From assembly GCF_900102545.1 (NCBI RefSeq), contig NZ_FNBN01000004.1:372001-436000 (forward strand): DNA of 64,000 nucleotides, given 5' to 3'. Below, piece after piece: positions 32,658 through 40,662 of this stretch (position 1 is the first letter of the stretch; each line of letters opens with the position of its first letter). The translations under genes and the position numbers were made by a program. Below the pieces are notes generated by a model. It was not told the origin of the DNA. It saw only the letters and a list, made by a program, of their open reading frames with translations, and searched no databases. Origin of the DNA: Chitinophaga filiformis. Lineage in GTDB: Bacteria; Bacteroidota; Bacteroidia; Chitinophagales; Chitinophagaceae.

Positions 32658-33590
32658 TTATTTTTTACTTCTGTCTTCCATCAGTTTATTCATCGCCATC
32701 ATCTGCTGCATGGTATGATCCATACCTTCAGATGAACCATCCAGGAAGATCACGTTGCCTTTGGAGTTTTCCGCAAAGTGTTTGATCGCCTCTGTCCACA
32801 TGGAGAAGAGGATCACGGAAGTATCCAGGTTGGCCTGCTGCATTTCCTTTGCCGCCATGGTCATACCTTTAGCTACCTCCTCACGGAACAGGGCCACACC
32901 CATACCGCGTAACTGTGCCGCCTGACGCTCTGCTTCCGCAGCGATCTTGATGGCGTTACCATCTGCTTCCGCAGCCTTGGTTTTGGTGATCAGCAATGCC
33001 TGACCTTCATTTTCAGCTGCCGCCTTCAGGTTGTTAGATGCTACCACCTGCGCCATGGATTTCATGATGGCGTCATCAAAAGTGATATCGTTCATTTGAA
33101 GGTCCTGCAGATGATATCCCCAGTCTTCCAGGGTCTTATCGATCTGCTCCTTTACGTGCTCAGTAATATCACGACGCAGCCCCAGTACTTCCGACTGGCG
33201 TTTGGTCGCAACAAAACCACGGATAGAGCCTTCAATAGTACGGATCAGGGCCTGCATGAAGCTGCGCTCGTCTACGAACTTGAAAGCAACATTCTTTAGC
33301 GTTTCTTCATCCTGATTCCATACAGAATAAAGCAACATGGCCTTGAAATAAACATTGGCCTGATCGATAGTAATAGCCTGGAATTCCAGTTCTACAGAAC
33401 GGTTCTGGATAGAGATACGTTTAAATACCTTCTCGATCAGGGGGACTTTGAAATTCAGTCCGGGGAATAACACTCGGTTATATTTTCCGAAAATTGTGGT
33501 GACGCCGATGGTACCCTGCTGTACTGTCACAAAGCTTGAAAAGATGATCAGTACAACCAATACGGCGATGATAATGTATACAGTACCCAT
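32658..33590 (-). CDS. SPFH/band-7 domain protein (stomatin-like)
   Basis: A 310-residue protein with one N-terminal membrane segment (GTVYIIIAVLVVLIIFSSFVTV) and an SPFH/band-7 domain (VQQGTIGVTTIFGKYNRVLFPGLNFKVPLIEKV onward, to about residue 190). A long helical coiled-coil region rich in Ala, Glu and Gln follows (AAENEGQALLITKTKAAEAD), as in stomatin-like proteins. Such proteins scaffold membrane microdomains and often accompany a NfeD or a protease; neither is adjacent here. It stands alone and is oriented against ligA-tadA. Confidence 0.9.
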   Translation of the reverse strand: MGTVYIIIAVLVVLIIFSSFVTVQQGTIGVTTIFGKYNRVLFPGLNFKVPLIEKVFKRISIQNRSVELEFQAITIDQANVYFKAMLLYSVWNQDEETLKNVAFKFVDERSFMQALIRTIEGSIRGFVATKRQSEVLGLRRDITEHVKEQIDKTLEDWGYHLQDLQMNDITFDDAIMKSMAQVVASNNLKAAAENEGQALLITKTKAAEADGNAIKIAAEAERQAAQLRGMGVALFREEVAKGMTMAAKEMQQANLDTSVILFSMWTEAIKHFAENSKGNVIFLDGSSEGMDHTMQQMMAMNKLMEDRSKK

Positions 33591-33735
33591 ATATTGGAGT
33601 TTATGGGTATAAATGTATGATAAAAGACGACAATATGGAAATGACTTTAGATGAGAAAGTTAATATTTGAAGAAGATACAAACAACGGACGAAAGCCGGG
33701 TCAAAAACACAACGAATGAAGAACAAATGCTTTAC

Positions 33736-33945
33736 TTATATCCTTTGTTTTCTTCTGAAATAAATATAGACGTCGTCAAGCTCAATCTGCTTCAGTTGAT
33801 AGGCCAGACGGGTTTTAAGATCTCCCGTCTCATCTTTGATCTTTTTATATTGAAATTTTAACGCTTCATATCTTGCAGTTATCTCCTCCGCTGTTGCTGA
33901 ACCGTCAAGCTGCAGTATACTAAATGCACTTTCCTCTGTAATCAT
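33736..33945 (-). CDS. small J-domain-like protein, no HPD
   Basis: A 69-residue soluble protein. Residues 5-35 (ESAFSILQLDGSATAEEITARYEALKFQYK, split here by eye) look like helices I and II of a J domain, with a leucine at the turn and an A-E-E-I-x-x-R-Y pattern, but no HPD motif follows. The rest is highly basic and helical. It may be a J-like fragment or an unrelated helical protein. It lies on its own, with no close neighbour in its direction. Not recognised further. Confidence 0.6.
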   Translation of the reverse strand: MITEESAFSILQLDGSATAEEITARYEALKFQYKKIKDETGDLKTRLAYQLKQIELDDVYIYFRRKQRI

Positions 33946-34099
33946 GGCAATAGGGGTTTCAGAAATGTCTTTCTAACGTTTTAAATCTGTTTCGGTTAAT
34001 GCCACTAAATTAGTCGAGTTTGTTTTGGCTTCAAATACCCAAGCTTGGGTATTTTTATACCGCCGGCGGGTGCCCTGGCGGCATTAATTACTATACAAA

Positions 34100-34804
34100 T
34101 CACTGATAACCAACCTTTCTTGCCAGGGCTATCAGTTCGGTAGTATTCCGCACTTTCAGTTTGATCCTGATATTCTTCCGGTGGGTTTCAACAGTATACC
34201 GGCTCAGGTTCAGTGCTGCAGCTATCTCCTTATTATTCAATCCTTTAACGGCTAACTTCAGAATATCCCGCTCGCGGGACGTCAGTTTGCTGATCACATC
34301 TTCATGCTTGCGGCGCATCACTTCCAACATCGCCTCCGCCAGCTGGTCGTTAGTGTCCATTGCCATGGTCATATCCACAAAAGCGCAGATCACCTCCTTT
34401 ACATTTCCGTGTTCATCGCGGGTATACGGAATAGCAAGCCCCGTCAGCCAGTACCAGTTGTCAGTACCCCGTTTACGGAATCTTAATACTCCCCCGAAAA
34501 CATTCTTATTCTCTTTGAACGACTGTTGGGCTATCACAGCCAGGTCAAAGTCATCCGGATGCATGATATCTCTAAAGAAATCCAAACCCATGCTGTTCAT
34601 CTCCGCCATAGTGTATCCTGTTACATCTTCCATATAGCGGTTACACCAGTTGATCGTCTTTGTGCTGTTCTGGTGTGTATAAAGCATGGCTGGTACGTTG
34701 TTCAAGAGACCTTCCAGCGATTGGATCCGCGTCTTTAATAGTTCATTTTCTTTCTGCAAGGCGTTGAGGGAATAGTTCTGGCCCATGTCCGAATCTGTCA
34801 ACAT
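34100..34804 (-). CDS. PAS-LuxR transcriptional regulator
   Basis: A 234-residue cytoplasmic regulator. Residues 1-30 form a short coiled coil. A PAS fold follows (PAMLYTHQNSTKTINWCNRYMEDVTGYTMAEMNSMG and a PAC-like part to about residue 145). The C-terminal 60 residues are a LuxR/FixJ helix-turn-helix (LTSRERDILKLAVKGLNNKEIAAALNLSRYTVETHRKN). There is no receiver domain or membrane segment, so it probably senses a small ligand, redox or light within the cell. No partner kinase is near. The gene stands alone between the J-like gene and sod. Its target genes are unknown. Confidence 0.88.
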   Translation of the reverse strand: MLTDSDMGQNYSLNALQKENELLKTRIQSLEGLLNNVPAMLYTHQNSTKTINWCNRYMEDVTGYTMAEMNSMGLDFFRDIMHPDDFDLAVIAQQSFKENKNVFGGVLRFRKRGTDNWYWLTGLAIPYTRDEHGNVKEVICAFVDMTMAMDTNDQLAEAMLEVMRRKHEDVISKLTSRERDILKLAVKGLNNKEIAAALNLSRYTVETHRKNIRIKLKVRNTTELIALARKVGYQ

Positions 34805-35062
34805 ACATTAAGTTTTATACAAACAATAGCTGAAACCAATTGGTCAAGAATGGCGCAATAATCCTCACCTCCTATACATCAGCGTAGGATTTGTATAGTA
34901 TTGTAACTTTCACGTTTATACGAACAGGAATGTAATACGAAAAGTTGTTACAACGCTTAACGTAAATATAAAATAAAAAAGCATATATCCAACACAATTG
35001 GTATGCGAATTGGGCGGAACTACCTAGTCCGTCCGGAATAAGAATAACGGGCGGGACCTGTT
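34805..35062. other. intergenic stretch between regulator and sod
   Basis: No ORF or repeat of note was seen. The part nearest sod carries the sod promoter given below. The direction of any promoter for the PAS-LuxR gene was not found by consensus. Confidence 0.4.
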
Positions 35063-35093
35063 TTGATATTTATGATATTAGGCAGTAAATTTG
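35063..35093 (+). promoter_or_regulatory. sod promoter
   Basis: TTG (35063-35065) and TAAATTTG (35086-35093) with 20 bp between them match both elements of the Bacteroidota consensus. The transcript would start about 55 bp before the sod ATG. Confidence 0.8.
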
Positions 35094-35154
35094 GAAACTC
35101 TTTTTGAGACACATATTCATTAACGTATTCATTAACGCAATAAAACATTAAGTT

Positions 35155-35760
35155 ATGGCATTCACACTTCCGAGCTTACCGTACGCACACGACGCACTGG
35201 AACCGCATATCGACAAACTGACAATGGAAATTCACCACGGTAAGCATCATCAGGCTTATGTAGACAACCTGAACAAAGCAATTGCCGGTACTGAAAATGA
35301 AAATAAATCCCTGGAAGAGCTGGTAGCAAGCGCTGGTAAAATAAGCCCTGCTGTGAGAAACAATGGTGGTGGCCACTGGAACCACAGCTTCTTCTGGAAA
35401 GTGATCGGCCCTAATGCTGGTGGTGAACCTACAGGTAAACTGGCTGATGCAATCAAAAGCACTTTCGGTTCTTTCGCTGAATTCCAGGAAAAATTTGCGA
35501 ATGCAGGTGCTACCCGTTTCGGTTCAGGCTGGGCATGGCTGATCGTAAAGGATGGCAAACTGGAAATCACTTCTACTCCTAACCAGGACAATCCGCTGAT
35601 GGATGTTGCTGAAGTAAAAGGTACACCAGTATTGGGTATCGACGTTTGGGAACATGCTTACTACCTGAAGTACCAGAACCGTCGTCCGGAGTACCTGAAA
35701 GCTTTCTGGAGCGTTGTAAACTGGGATGCAGTTGCTAAAAATTACGAAGCTGCTATCTAA
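35155..35760 (+). CDS. sod: Fe/Mn superoxide dismutase
   Basis: A 201-residue iron/manganese superoxide dismutase, cytoplasmic. The metal ligands are His27 (EIHHGKHHQAYVDNL), the His of NNGGGHWNHSFFW, and the Asp and His of DVWEHAYYLKYQNRR near the C-terminus. Length and all motifs are normal. Whether iron or manganese is used cannot be read reliably. It has a well-formed promoter and an intrinsic terminator of its own, so it is a single-gene transcript, as expected of a stress enzyme. Confidence 0.97.
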   Translation: MAFTLPSLPYAHDALEPHIDKLTMEIHHGKHHQAYVDNLNKAIAGTENENKSLEELVASAGKISPAVRNNGGGHWNHSFFWKVIGPNAGGEPTGKLADAIKSTFGSFAEFQEKFANAGATRFGSGWAWLIVKDGKLEITSTPNQDNPLMDVAEVKGTPVLGIDVWEHAYYLKYQNRRPEYLKAFWSVVNWDAVAKNYEAAI

Positions 35761-35784
35761 TTAATAGTACATTGCTATAAAGCT

Positions 35785-35819
35785 ACAGCGGCCGTATCAA
35801 AGTATGATACGGCCGCTGT
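35785..35819 (+). terminator. intrinsic terminator after sod
   Basis: A perfect 15-bp stem (ACAGCGGCCGTATCA and its complement) around a short loop, beginning 25 bp after the sod stop, with T-rich flanks. It can also serve the converging DUF1080 gene. Confidence 0.8.
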
Positions 35820-35866
35820 TCATATAGACTACTTATACAAGTACTTTCAGGAAGCTTCCTGGCTGC

Positions 35867-36655
35867 TTACAGCTGTTTGATCTTTACATTTTTGAACCAT
35901 ACTTCACTGCCGTGGTCCTGCAGATCAATATGTCCCTTCTTTGTTTCCCCATATTTCTTCGCATCCTTCCACTTCCCTTCTGCCTTCGCTTTCTTCCATT
36001 CAGGAGAACCGATCTGGTAGTCAGCTGTTTTCTGACCATTCAGCCAATGTTCCACATGTCCTTTGTTCACTACAATACGCGTATGATTCCATTCGCCTAC
36101 TGGTTTTGCAGCTTTTACCAATGGTGCGCCCATCGCATAGTTAGCGCCTGTTTTCTGCCATTCTTCCAGTTTCTCAGGGAAGTTCTCATCATCTATTAAC
36201 TGATATTCGGGACCACTCAGGTAAGCAGCATCCTCATCCTCAGAAGCCAGGTAAATAATACCGCTATTACCCTTAGGCGCTATTTTCCAATCTGTCGTAA
36301 ACTCGAAGTTTTCGTATGTATCGTTGCTTGTCAGGTCTGCACGTTTATCACTCTTATCTTTCTCGCTACCCAGGCAATGCAATGTTCCATTCTCAGCTAC
36401 CCAGCTGTTAGACGTTTTGCCTTTGTAGATATGCCATCCATCCAGGTTCTGGCCATTGAAGAGCAGCACCCAGCCTTCTGATTTTTCAGTATCTGACAAT
36501 ACATTCTGCGCAGTATCAGTTACAGGTGCAGCCTGTGCACTCGTATCTTCTTTTACAGCAGTAGAATCGTTACTGGTGGAACCGGTACTGCCACCACATG
36601 ACATTACGCTGATAGCCATTACAGACATTACGGGAACAAATAATTTCTTCATCAT
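35867..36655 (-). CDS. DUF1080 (3-keto-disaccharide hydrolase-like) lipoprotein
   Basis: A 262-residue lipoprotein: signal peptide with a lipobox ending at Cys20 (ISVMSC) and a Ser/Thr-rich linker, then a concanavalin-like DUF1080 domain from about residue 60 (EGWVLLFNGQNLDGWHIYKGKTSN, and ending GHIDLQDHGSEVWFKNVKI). Family members cleave 3-keto-glycosides and often sit beside a Gfo/Idh/MocA oxidoreductase that makes the 3-keto sugar. That gene is 10 bp upstream here. Substrate and product are inferred from the pair, not shown. Confidence 0.88.
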   Translation of the reverse strand: MMKKLFVPVMSVMAISVMSCGGSTGSTSNDSTAVKEDTSAQAAPVTDTAQNVLSDTEKSEGWVLLFNGQNLDGWHIYKGKTSNSWVAENGTLHCLGSEKDKSDKRADLTSNDTYENFEFTTDWKIAPKGNSGIIYLASEDEDAAYLSGPEYQLIDDENFPEKLEEWQKTGANYAMGAPLVKAAKPVGEWNHTRIVVNKGHVEHWLNGQKTADYQIGSPEWKKAKAEGKWKDAKKYGETKKGHIDLQDHGSEVWFKNVKIKQL

Positions 36656-36665
36656 GATTGCTTTT

Positions 36666-38054
36666 TTATTTGTTTATCAATTTGAGGGCCTTAGGATCCC
36701 AATGAATAATACGGTTCTGAAAATAACTGTCGTTACATAACAATGCAGGTGCTGCTGCGCGGTAGCCAAACAATGCATCTTCGTGCACCTTACCGCCGGT
36801 ACGCATTGCGTTGAACAGATTGTAAAAATGATCGAAGTGTGCTCCTTTATATCCCTCTTCTGCTACATACTCCAGCTTTTCAGGAGGCAGCATATCCTTA
36901 CGGTCATACACATATTGCTTGCCTGTATCTGTATCCTTTTTACCCTGCGTTAACGGATCAGATGCATCTACATGATTCCTGTTGCGGTACAGGGTTACTT
37001 TATCCCATTCCACCGTCATAGAGCCTTCGCTGCCCACCATACGCAGATAGTTGGTGCCACCGGTACCATCTACAAAGTTTACACGCAGTGAGAGATTAAA
37101 TGCAGGATGCACTTCTGTTTCAGGATAGTCAAACATACCCAGCATAATATCAGGTACTTCACGGCCATCGTTCCAGTAACGCAAGCCGCCTGTTGCCATT
37201 ACTTTATTGGGACCGATAGATCCAGTTACAAAATGCAGGCTGGAGAACAGGTGCACAAACAGATCGCCGGATACGCCTGTTCCATAGTCCCTGTAATTAC
37301 GCCAGCGGAAGAAGCGCAGCGGGTCAAACTCCCGCTTGGGGGCATGCTCCAGGTATGTAGTCCAGTCAACCGTTTTCGGTGATGCATCCGCCGGGATAGG
37401 ATATTGCCAGGCGCCCGTTGGAGACATACGGGCCCAGAAGCCTTCTGCATAATTAAGCTTACCAATGGCGCCTTCCTTTAATAATTGTTTTGCCTTTTCA
37501 TTCCCAAGGGAACTCATACCCTGACTACCCACCTGGTATACGACCTTGCCATTCTTCTGTTGGGCTTCCACTACAGCGGGGCCTTCAGTTATATCGTGTA
37601 CCATAGGCTTCTCACAGTAAACAGACTTTCCTTTATTCATCGCTGCTACAGAGATGTCCTTATGCCAGAAGTCGGGTGTAGCAATGATCACCGCATCTAC
37701 ATCCTTCCGCTCCAGGATCTCCCTGTAATCGCGGGTAGTAGCAATATCATTACCCCATTTCTTCTTTGCATCTGCCAGCCGGCCGTCATAGAGATCGCAG
37801 GCAGCAATCAGTTTAACACCGGGTACCGTAATCGCAGTATTGGTATCGGCTGTACCCATACCACCTGCACCGATCAGCGCGATCTGTATCTGATCATTGG
37901 CGCTGTACTTTTCGTTGACGCGATACAGTGACTGAAGGTTACGCTGCCTGTCAGCAGCTGTGATGATGTTGGGCAACAAAGATGCGCCTACGACACCCTT
38001 AGCCAGTTTGGTTATAAAGCCCCGGCGTGAATTGTTGTTAGAATTTTCAGGCAT
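36666..38054 (-). CDS. Gfo/Idh/MocA family oxidoreductase, Tat-exported
   Basis: A 462-residue oxidoreductase. The N-terminal SRRGFITKLAKGVVGASLLPN is a twin-arginine signal, after which comes the Rossmann fold (IQIALIGAGGMGTADTNTAI, about residue 56) and the CEKPMVHD motif with the family's catalytic Lys-Pro. The C-terminal half is the Gfo/Idh/MocA C-terminal domain. It would oxidise a sugar at C3 or a related position in the periplasm using NAD(P) bound before export. It is paired with the DUF1080 gene. A terminator separates it from the endonuclease-like gene of the Sus locus. Confidence 0.9.
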   Translation of the reverse strand: MPENSNNNSRRGFITKLAKGVVGASLLPNIITAADRQRNLQSLYRVNEKYSANDQIQIALIGAGGMGTADTNTAITVPGVKLIAACDLYDGRLADAKKKWGNDIATTRDYREILERKDVDAVIIATPDFWHKDISVAAMNKGKSVYCEKPMVHDITEGPAVVEAQQKNGKVVYQVGSQGMSSLGNEKAKQLLKEGAIGKLNYAEGFWARMSPTGAWQYPIPADASPKTVDWTTYLEHAPKREFDPLRFFRWRNYRDYGTGVSGDLFVHLFSSLHFVTGSIGPNKVMATGGLRYWNDGREVPDIMLGMFDYPETEVHPAFNLSLRVNFVDGTGGTNYLRMVGSEGSMTVEWDKVTLYRNRNHVDASDPLTQGKKDTDTGKQYVYDRKDMLPPEKLEYVAEEGYKGAHFDHFYNLFNAMRTGGKVHEDALFGYRAAAPALLCNDSYFQNRIIHWDPKALKLINK

Positions 38055-38117
38055 GTGTTTTCATTTAGTTTTACAATAACGTGTCTTGGAGCATAAGAGA
38101 AGTATAATTTATAATTA

Positions 38118-38148
38118 AAAAGCGGGAAATCATAATTTTCCCGCTTTT
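38118..38148 (-). terminator. intrinsic terminator of the Sus-type unit
   Basis: AAAAGCGGGAAA and TTTCCCGCTTTT form a 12-bp stem, with T-runs on both strands. It starts just 4 bp past the endonuclease/exonuclease/phosphatase gene on the minus strand. Confidence 0.85.
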
Positions 38149-38151
38149 CTC

Positions 38152-38961
38152 TTAAAATATCAGCGTAGCCATTACCGGCAAATGGTCGGATGCATAACGC
38201 TCAGGGATCACCCGATGCTGCACTACCCGAAATGCAGCAGCAGGCCTGTACATGATAAAATCAATAGCGCTCTTCGGCACTTCTACAGGTATCGTAAACG
38301 GACAATTTTTACAGGTACGGGTAAAAGTACTGTCAAGTATACTGATTGCCCTACTCCCCTCTTTTGCATTCATATCCCCCGCCAGTATCACCGGCATTGC
38401 TGCCTGCCTTAATATGCGGGAGATCTCCCTTGTTTGCAATATCCTGTTGCTGTCACTCTTCGTTACATCCAGGTGTGTGCTGGCTATCATCAACTGCCTT
38501 CCTTCCGGCAATGTGACGGTGACAGTACACAATGCCCTGGGCTCTGCTTTTACATCAGGAACAGATGGTAAAGCATATGCATGTGATTCCTTCAGCGGGT
38601 AGCGTGACAGTATCGCGATACCATACTCTCCGCCATCATAGGGAATGGCCTTTGCAAAGAAGGCATGCATACCTGTCTTTGCAGCGAGCACGTCTGCTTC
38701 ATGTACATCCCTTCCGGAACGTCCGGTATGCACATCTACTTCCTGCAAAGCAACGAAATCAGGCTGTTGCTCATTGATCACACGTGCGATGGCATCCAGG
38801 TCTATCAATCCCGGACGGGAAGGCGGATTAGCATGATGGATATTGTAACTTAATACCTTCAACGTATCCGGTTGTTTTCCTGTATTCTTTGTAAGCTTCT
38901 GTTCTCCACCGCATGCTGCAAGTACGAACACGATCCATGTAATTAATAAACTCCTCATCAT
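38152..38961 (-). CDS. endonuclease/exonuclease/phosphatase family lipoprotein
   Basis: A 269-residue protein with a lipobox at Cys17 (VFVLAAC). The metal-dependent EEP fold has the usual catalytic residues: LSYNIHHANPP, QEVDVHTGR, ASTHLDV, LAGDMNAK and SDHLPVMATL at the C-terminus. EEP enzymes cut phosphodiesters or phosphates, for example of inositol phosphates, nucleic acids or phospholipids; the exact target is unknown. It is the last gene of the SusC-SusD unit, 17 bp after SusD, and is followed by a terminator. Confidence 0.9.
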   Translation of the reverse strand: MMRSLLITWIVFVLAACGGEQKLTKNTGKQPDTLKVLSYNIHHANPPSRPGLIDLDAIARVINEQQPDFVALQEVDVHTGRSGRDVHEADVLAAKTGMHAFFAKAIPYDGGEYGIAILSRYPLKESHAYALPSVPDVKAEPRALCTVTVTLPEGRQLMIASTHLDVTKSDSNRILQTREISRILRQAAMPVILAGDMNAKEGSRAISILDSTFTRTCKNCPFTIPVEVPKSAIDFIMYRPAAAFRVVQHRVIPERYASDHLPVMATLIF

Positions 38962-38978
38962 TTAAATCGCTTTTATCA

Positions 38979-40655
38979 TTACTCCCATCCTGGATTCTGC
39001 CCCAGTTCAGGGTTGCGCTGCCACTGCGTTAATGGTATCGGCCACAGATAGTTTTTAGGATCAGTAAAACGGCGGTTGGTATTGATGATCATATACCCCT
39101 TCGCATCTACCGGTACGCTGGCTACATAAGGCTTCATGTAATCAGGTACAAAGTCTTTCTTCATACCTTTTACATCCTGCGCCAGCAGGTCTCCCTTCTT
39201 CCAGCGCAACAAGTCAAAGTAACGTTGTCCTTCCAATGCCAGTTCCACACGTCTTTCACGGCGGATCTCTTCACGCAGGTCCATTCCCCAGCTATTCAGC
39301 TCTGAGATGATCATATGATGCATACCCACACGGTCTCTCAGCAGGTTGATGCTGATGTCCAGGTCTTCCTGCGTCAGCTTACCCTGCATTTCCCTGGCTT
39401 CTGCATAGTTCAGCAGCACTTCTGCATAACGCATGATATGGATATCATTCGGATCTTTGTTATAAGTAGCAACGGCAGACACCTGCACGTACTTGGTAAA
39501 GTAATAACCCGTTGCGGTTACACAACCTTTTTTATCAGAATTGAATTTTGGAAGATTATAAATGTCTGAAGGGCTTGCATCTGCATCACCATCATCTTTC
39601 CCTCCCCAGGTAGCACCGGGCGCCAGAATGGTTTGCTTCATCCTCGGGTCCCTGTTCTGGAATACGTCTCCATATGCAGTCTGTGTGCTTTCATTATACA
39701 AAGGAGATTTTTCAATAGGCATACCATCTGCACAGAGGTAAGCATCCACGAGCGACCTGGTAGGATTAAAACGTGATGTCTGATCAGGTACCTGCGCTTC
39801 ACGACTCATATTATGCATAGAGATATCGATGAGATATAAACGTGCCAGCATGGTTTCTTTGTTAGCGCCTGCAGCCAGTTTCCCTTTGTGTGTGAACAGT
39901 TCATTATAACTGGTAGCAGGATTTCCGTTCGTATACAGCTTATATACATTCAGGTCCATCACTGCTTTTGCCGCCGCTTCAGCCACATCATATTTGCCGT
40001 AGAACAGTGCTACCCTCGACTTCCAGCCCAACGCTGCTCCTTTCGTGATACGTCCTACATCAGCTGCTCCATATGTTGCCGGCAGTTCAACTGCGGCTGA
40101 ATCCAGCTGCTGTAATATGAAATCCACCACTTCCGCTCTTGGTGTACGAGGTCCATAGATCTGTTCATCACCAATATTCAGGGTGTTTGTCACCAGTGGT
40201 ACATCTCCGAAAAAGAAACTAAGATAGCTGTACAGGAAGGCTCTTAGAAAGCGCACTTCTCCTGCATATTGCTTCAGGCTGCTTTCTTTGATTCCCTGTG
40301 CCTTCTGATAGTTCTCCAGGAAGTGGTTACAACGGCGGATACCTTTATACTGATTCAGCCATTCGGAATTCAGTGTACCTAATGTGAAGTCAAAATTGCC
40401 CGTTGAAATATTCAGGTAGTCACTTAAAGGAGGATAAATGGTGTTATCTCCCATATTCTCCATGTCGACTACATTCTTTCCTTTCAGATAATCGTAACAG
40501 CCGTTCACTGCCAGTTTCAGCTGTGGTTCTGTTTTCCAGAACTGTTCGCTGGTAATAGCATCAAGCGCCGGACGATCAAGGAAGTCCTTTGAACAGCCTG
40601 CGCTGCAGCCTGCCACTATTATCAGGATACCATATAAAATATGTTTACGATGCAT
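38979..40655 (-). CDS. SusD/RagB-type nutrient-binding lipoprotein
   Basis: A 558-residue SusD-family lipoprotein. The lipobox gives Cys17 or Cys21 (VAGCSAGC), and the sequence SKDFLDRPALDAITSEQFWKTE is a typical SusD opening. The C-terminal half has the family hallmarks LNYAEAREMQGKLT, ISINLLRDRVG, EEIRRERRVELALEGQRYFDLLRWK and YLWPIPLTQWQRNPELGQNPGWE. It binds the substrate at the cell surface and forms a lid on the SusC pore encoded 8 bp upstream. The ligand is unknown. Confidence 0.95.
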   Translation of the reverse strand: MHRKHILYGILIIVAGCSAGCSKDFLDRPALDAITSEQFWKTEPQLKLAVNGCYDYLKGKNVVDMENMGDNTIYPPLSDYLNISTGNFDFTLGTLNSEWLNQYKGIRRCNHFLENYQKAQGIKESSLKQYAGEVRFLRAFLYSYLSFFFGDVPLVTNTLNIGDEQIYGPRTPRAEVVDFILQQLDSAAVELPATYGAADVGRITKGAALGWKSRVALFYGKYDVAEAAAKAVMDLNVYKLYTNGNPATSYNELFTHKGKLAAGANKETMLARLYLIDISMHNMSREAQVPDQTSRFNPTRSLVDAYLCADGMPIEKSPLYNESTQTAYGDVFQNRDPRMKQTILAPGATWGGKDDGDADASPSDIYNLPKFNSDKKGCVTATGYYFTKYVQVSAVATYNKDPNDIHIMRYAEVLLNYAEAREMQGKLTQEDLDISINLLRDRVGMHHMIISELNSWGMDLREEIRRERRVELALEGQRYFDLLRWKKGDLLAQDVKGMKKDFVPDYMKPYVASVPVDAKGYMIINTNRRFTDPKNYLWPIPLTQWQRNPELGQNPGWE

Positions 40656-40662
40656 TGCTGTT

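Noticed and set aside
35176..35591. Minus-strand open frames inside sod
   Set aside because: They overlap a complete superoxide dismutase with all metal ligands and show no motifs.
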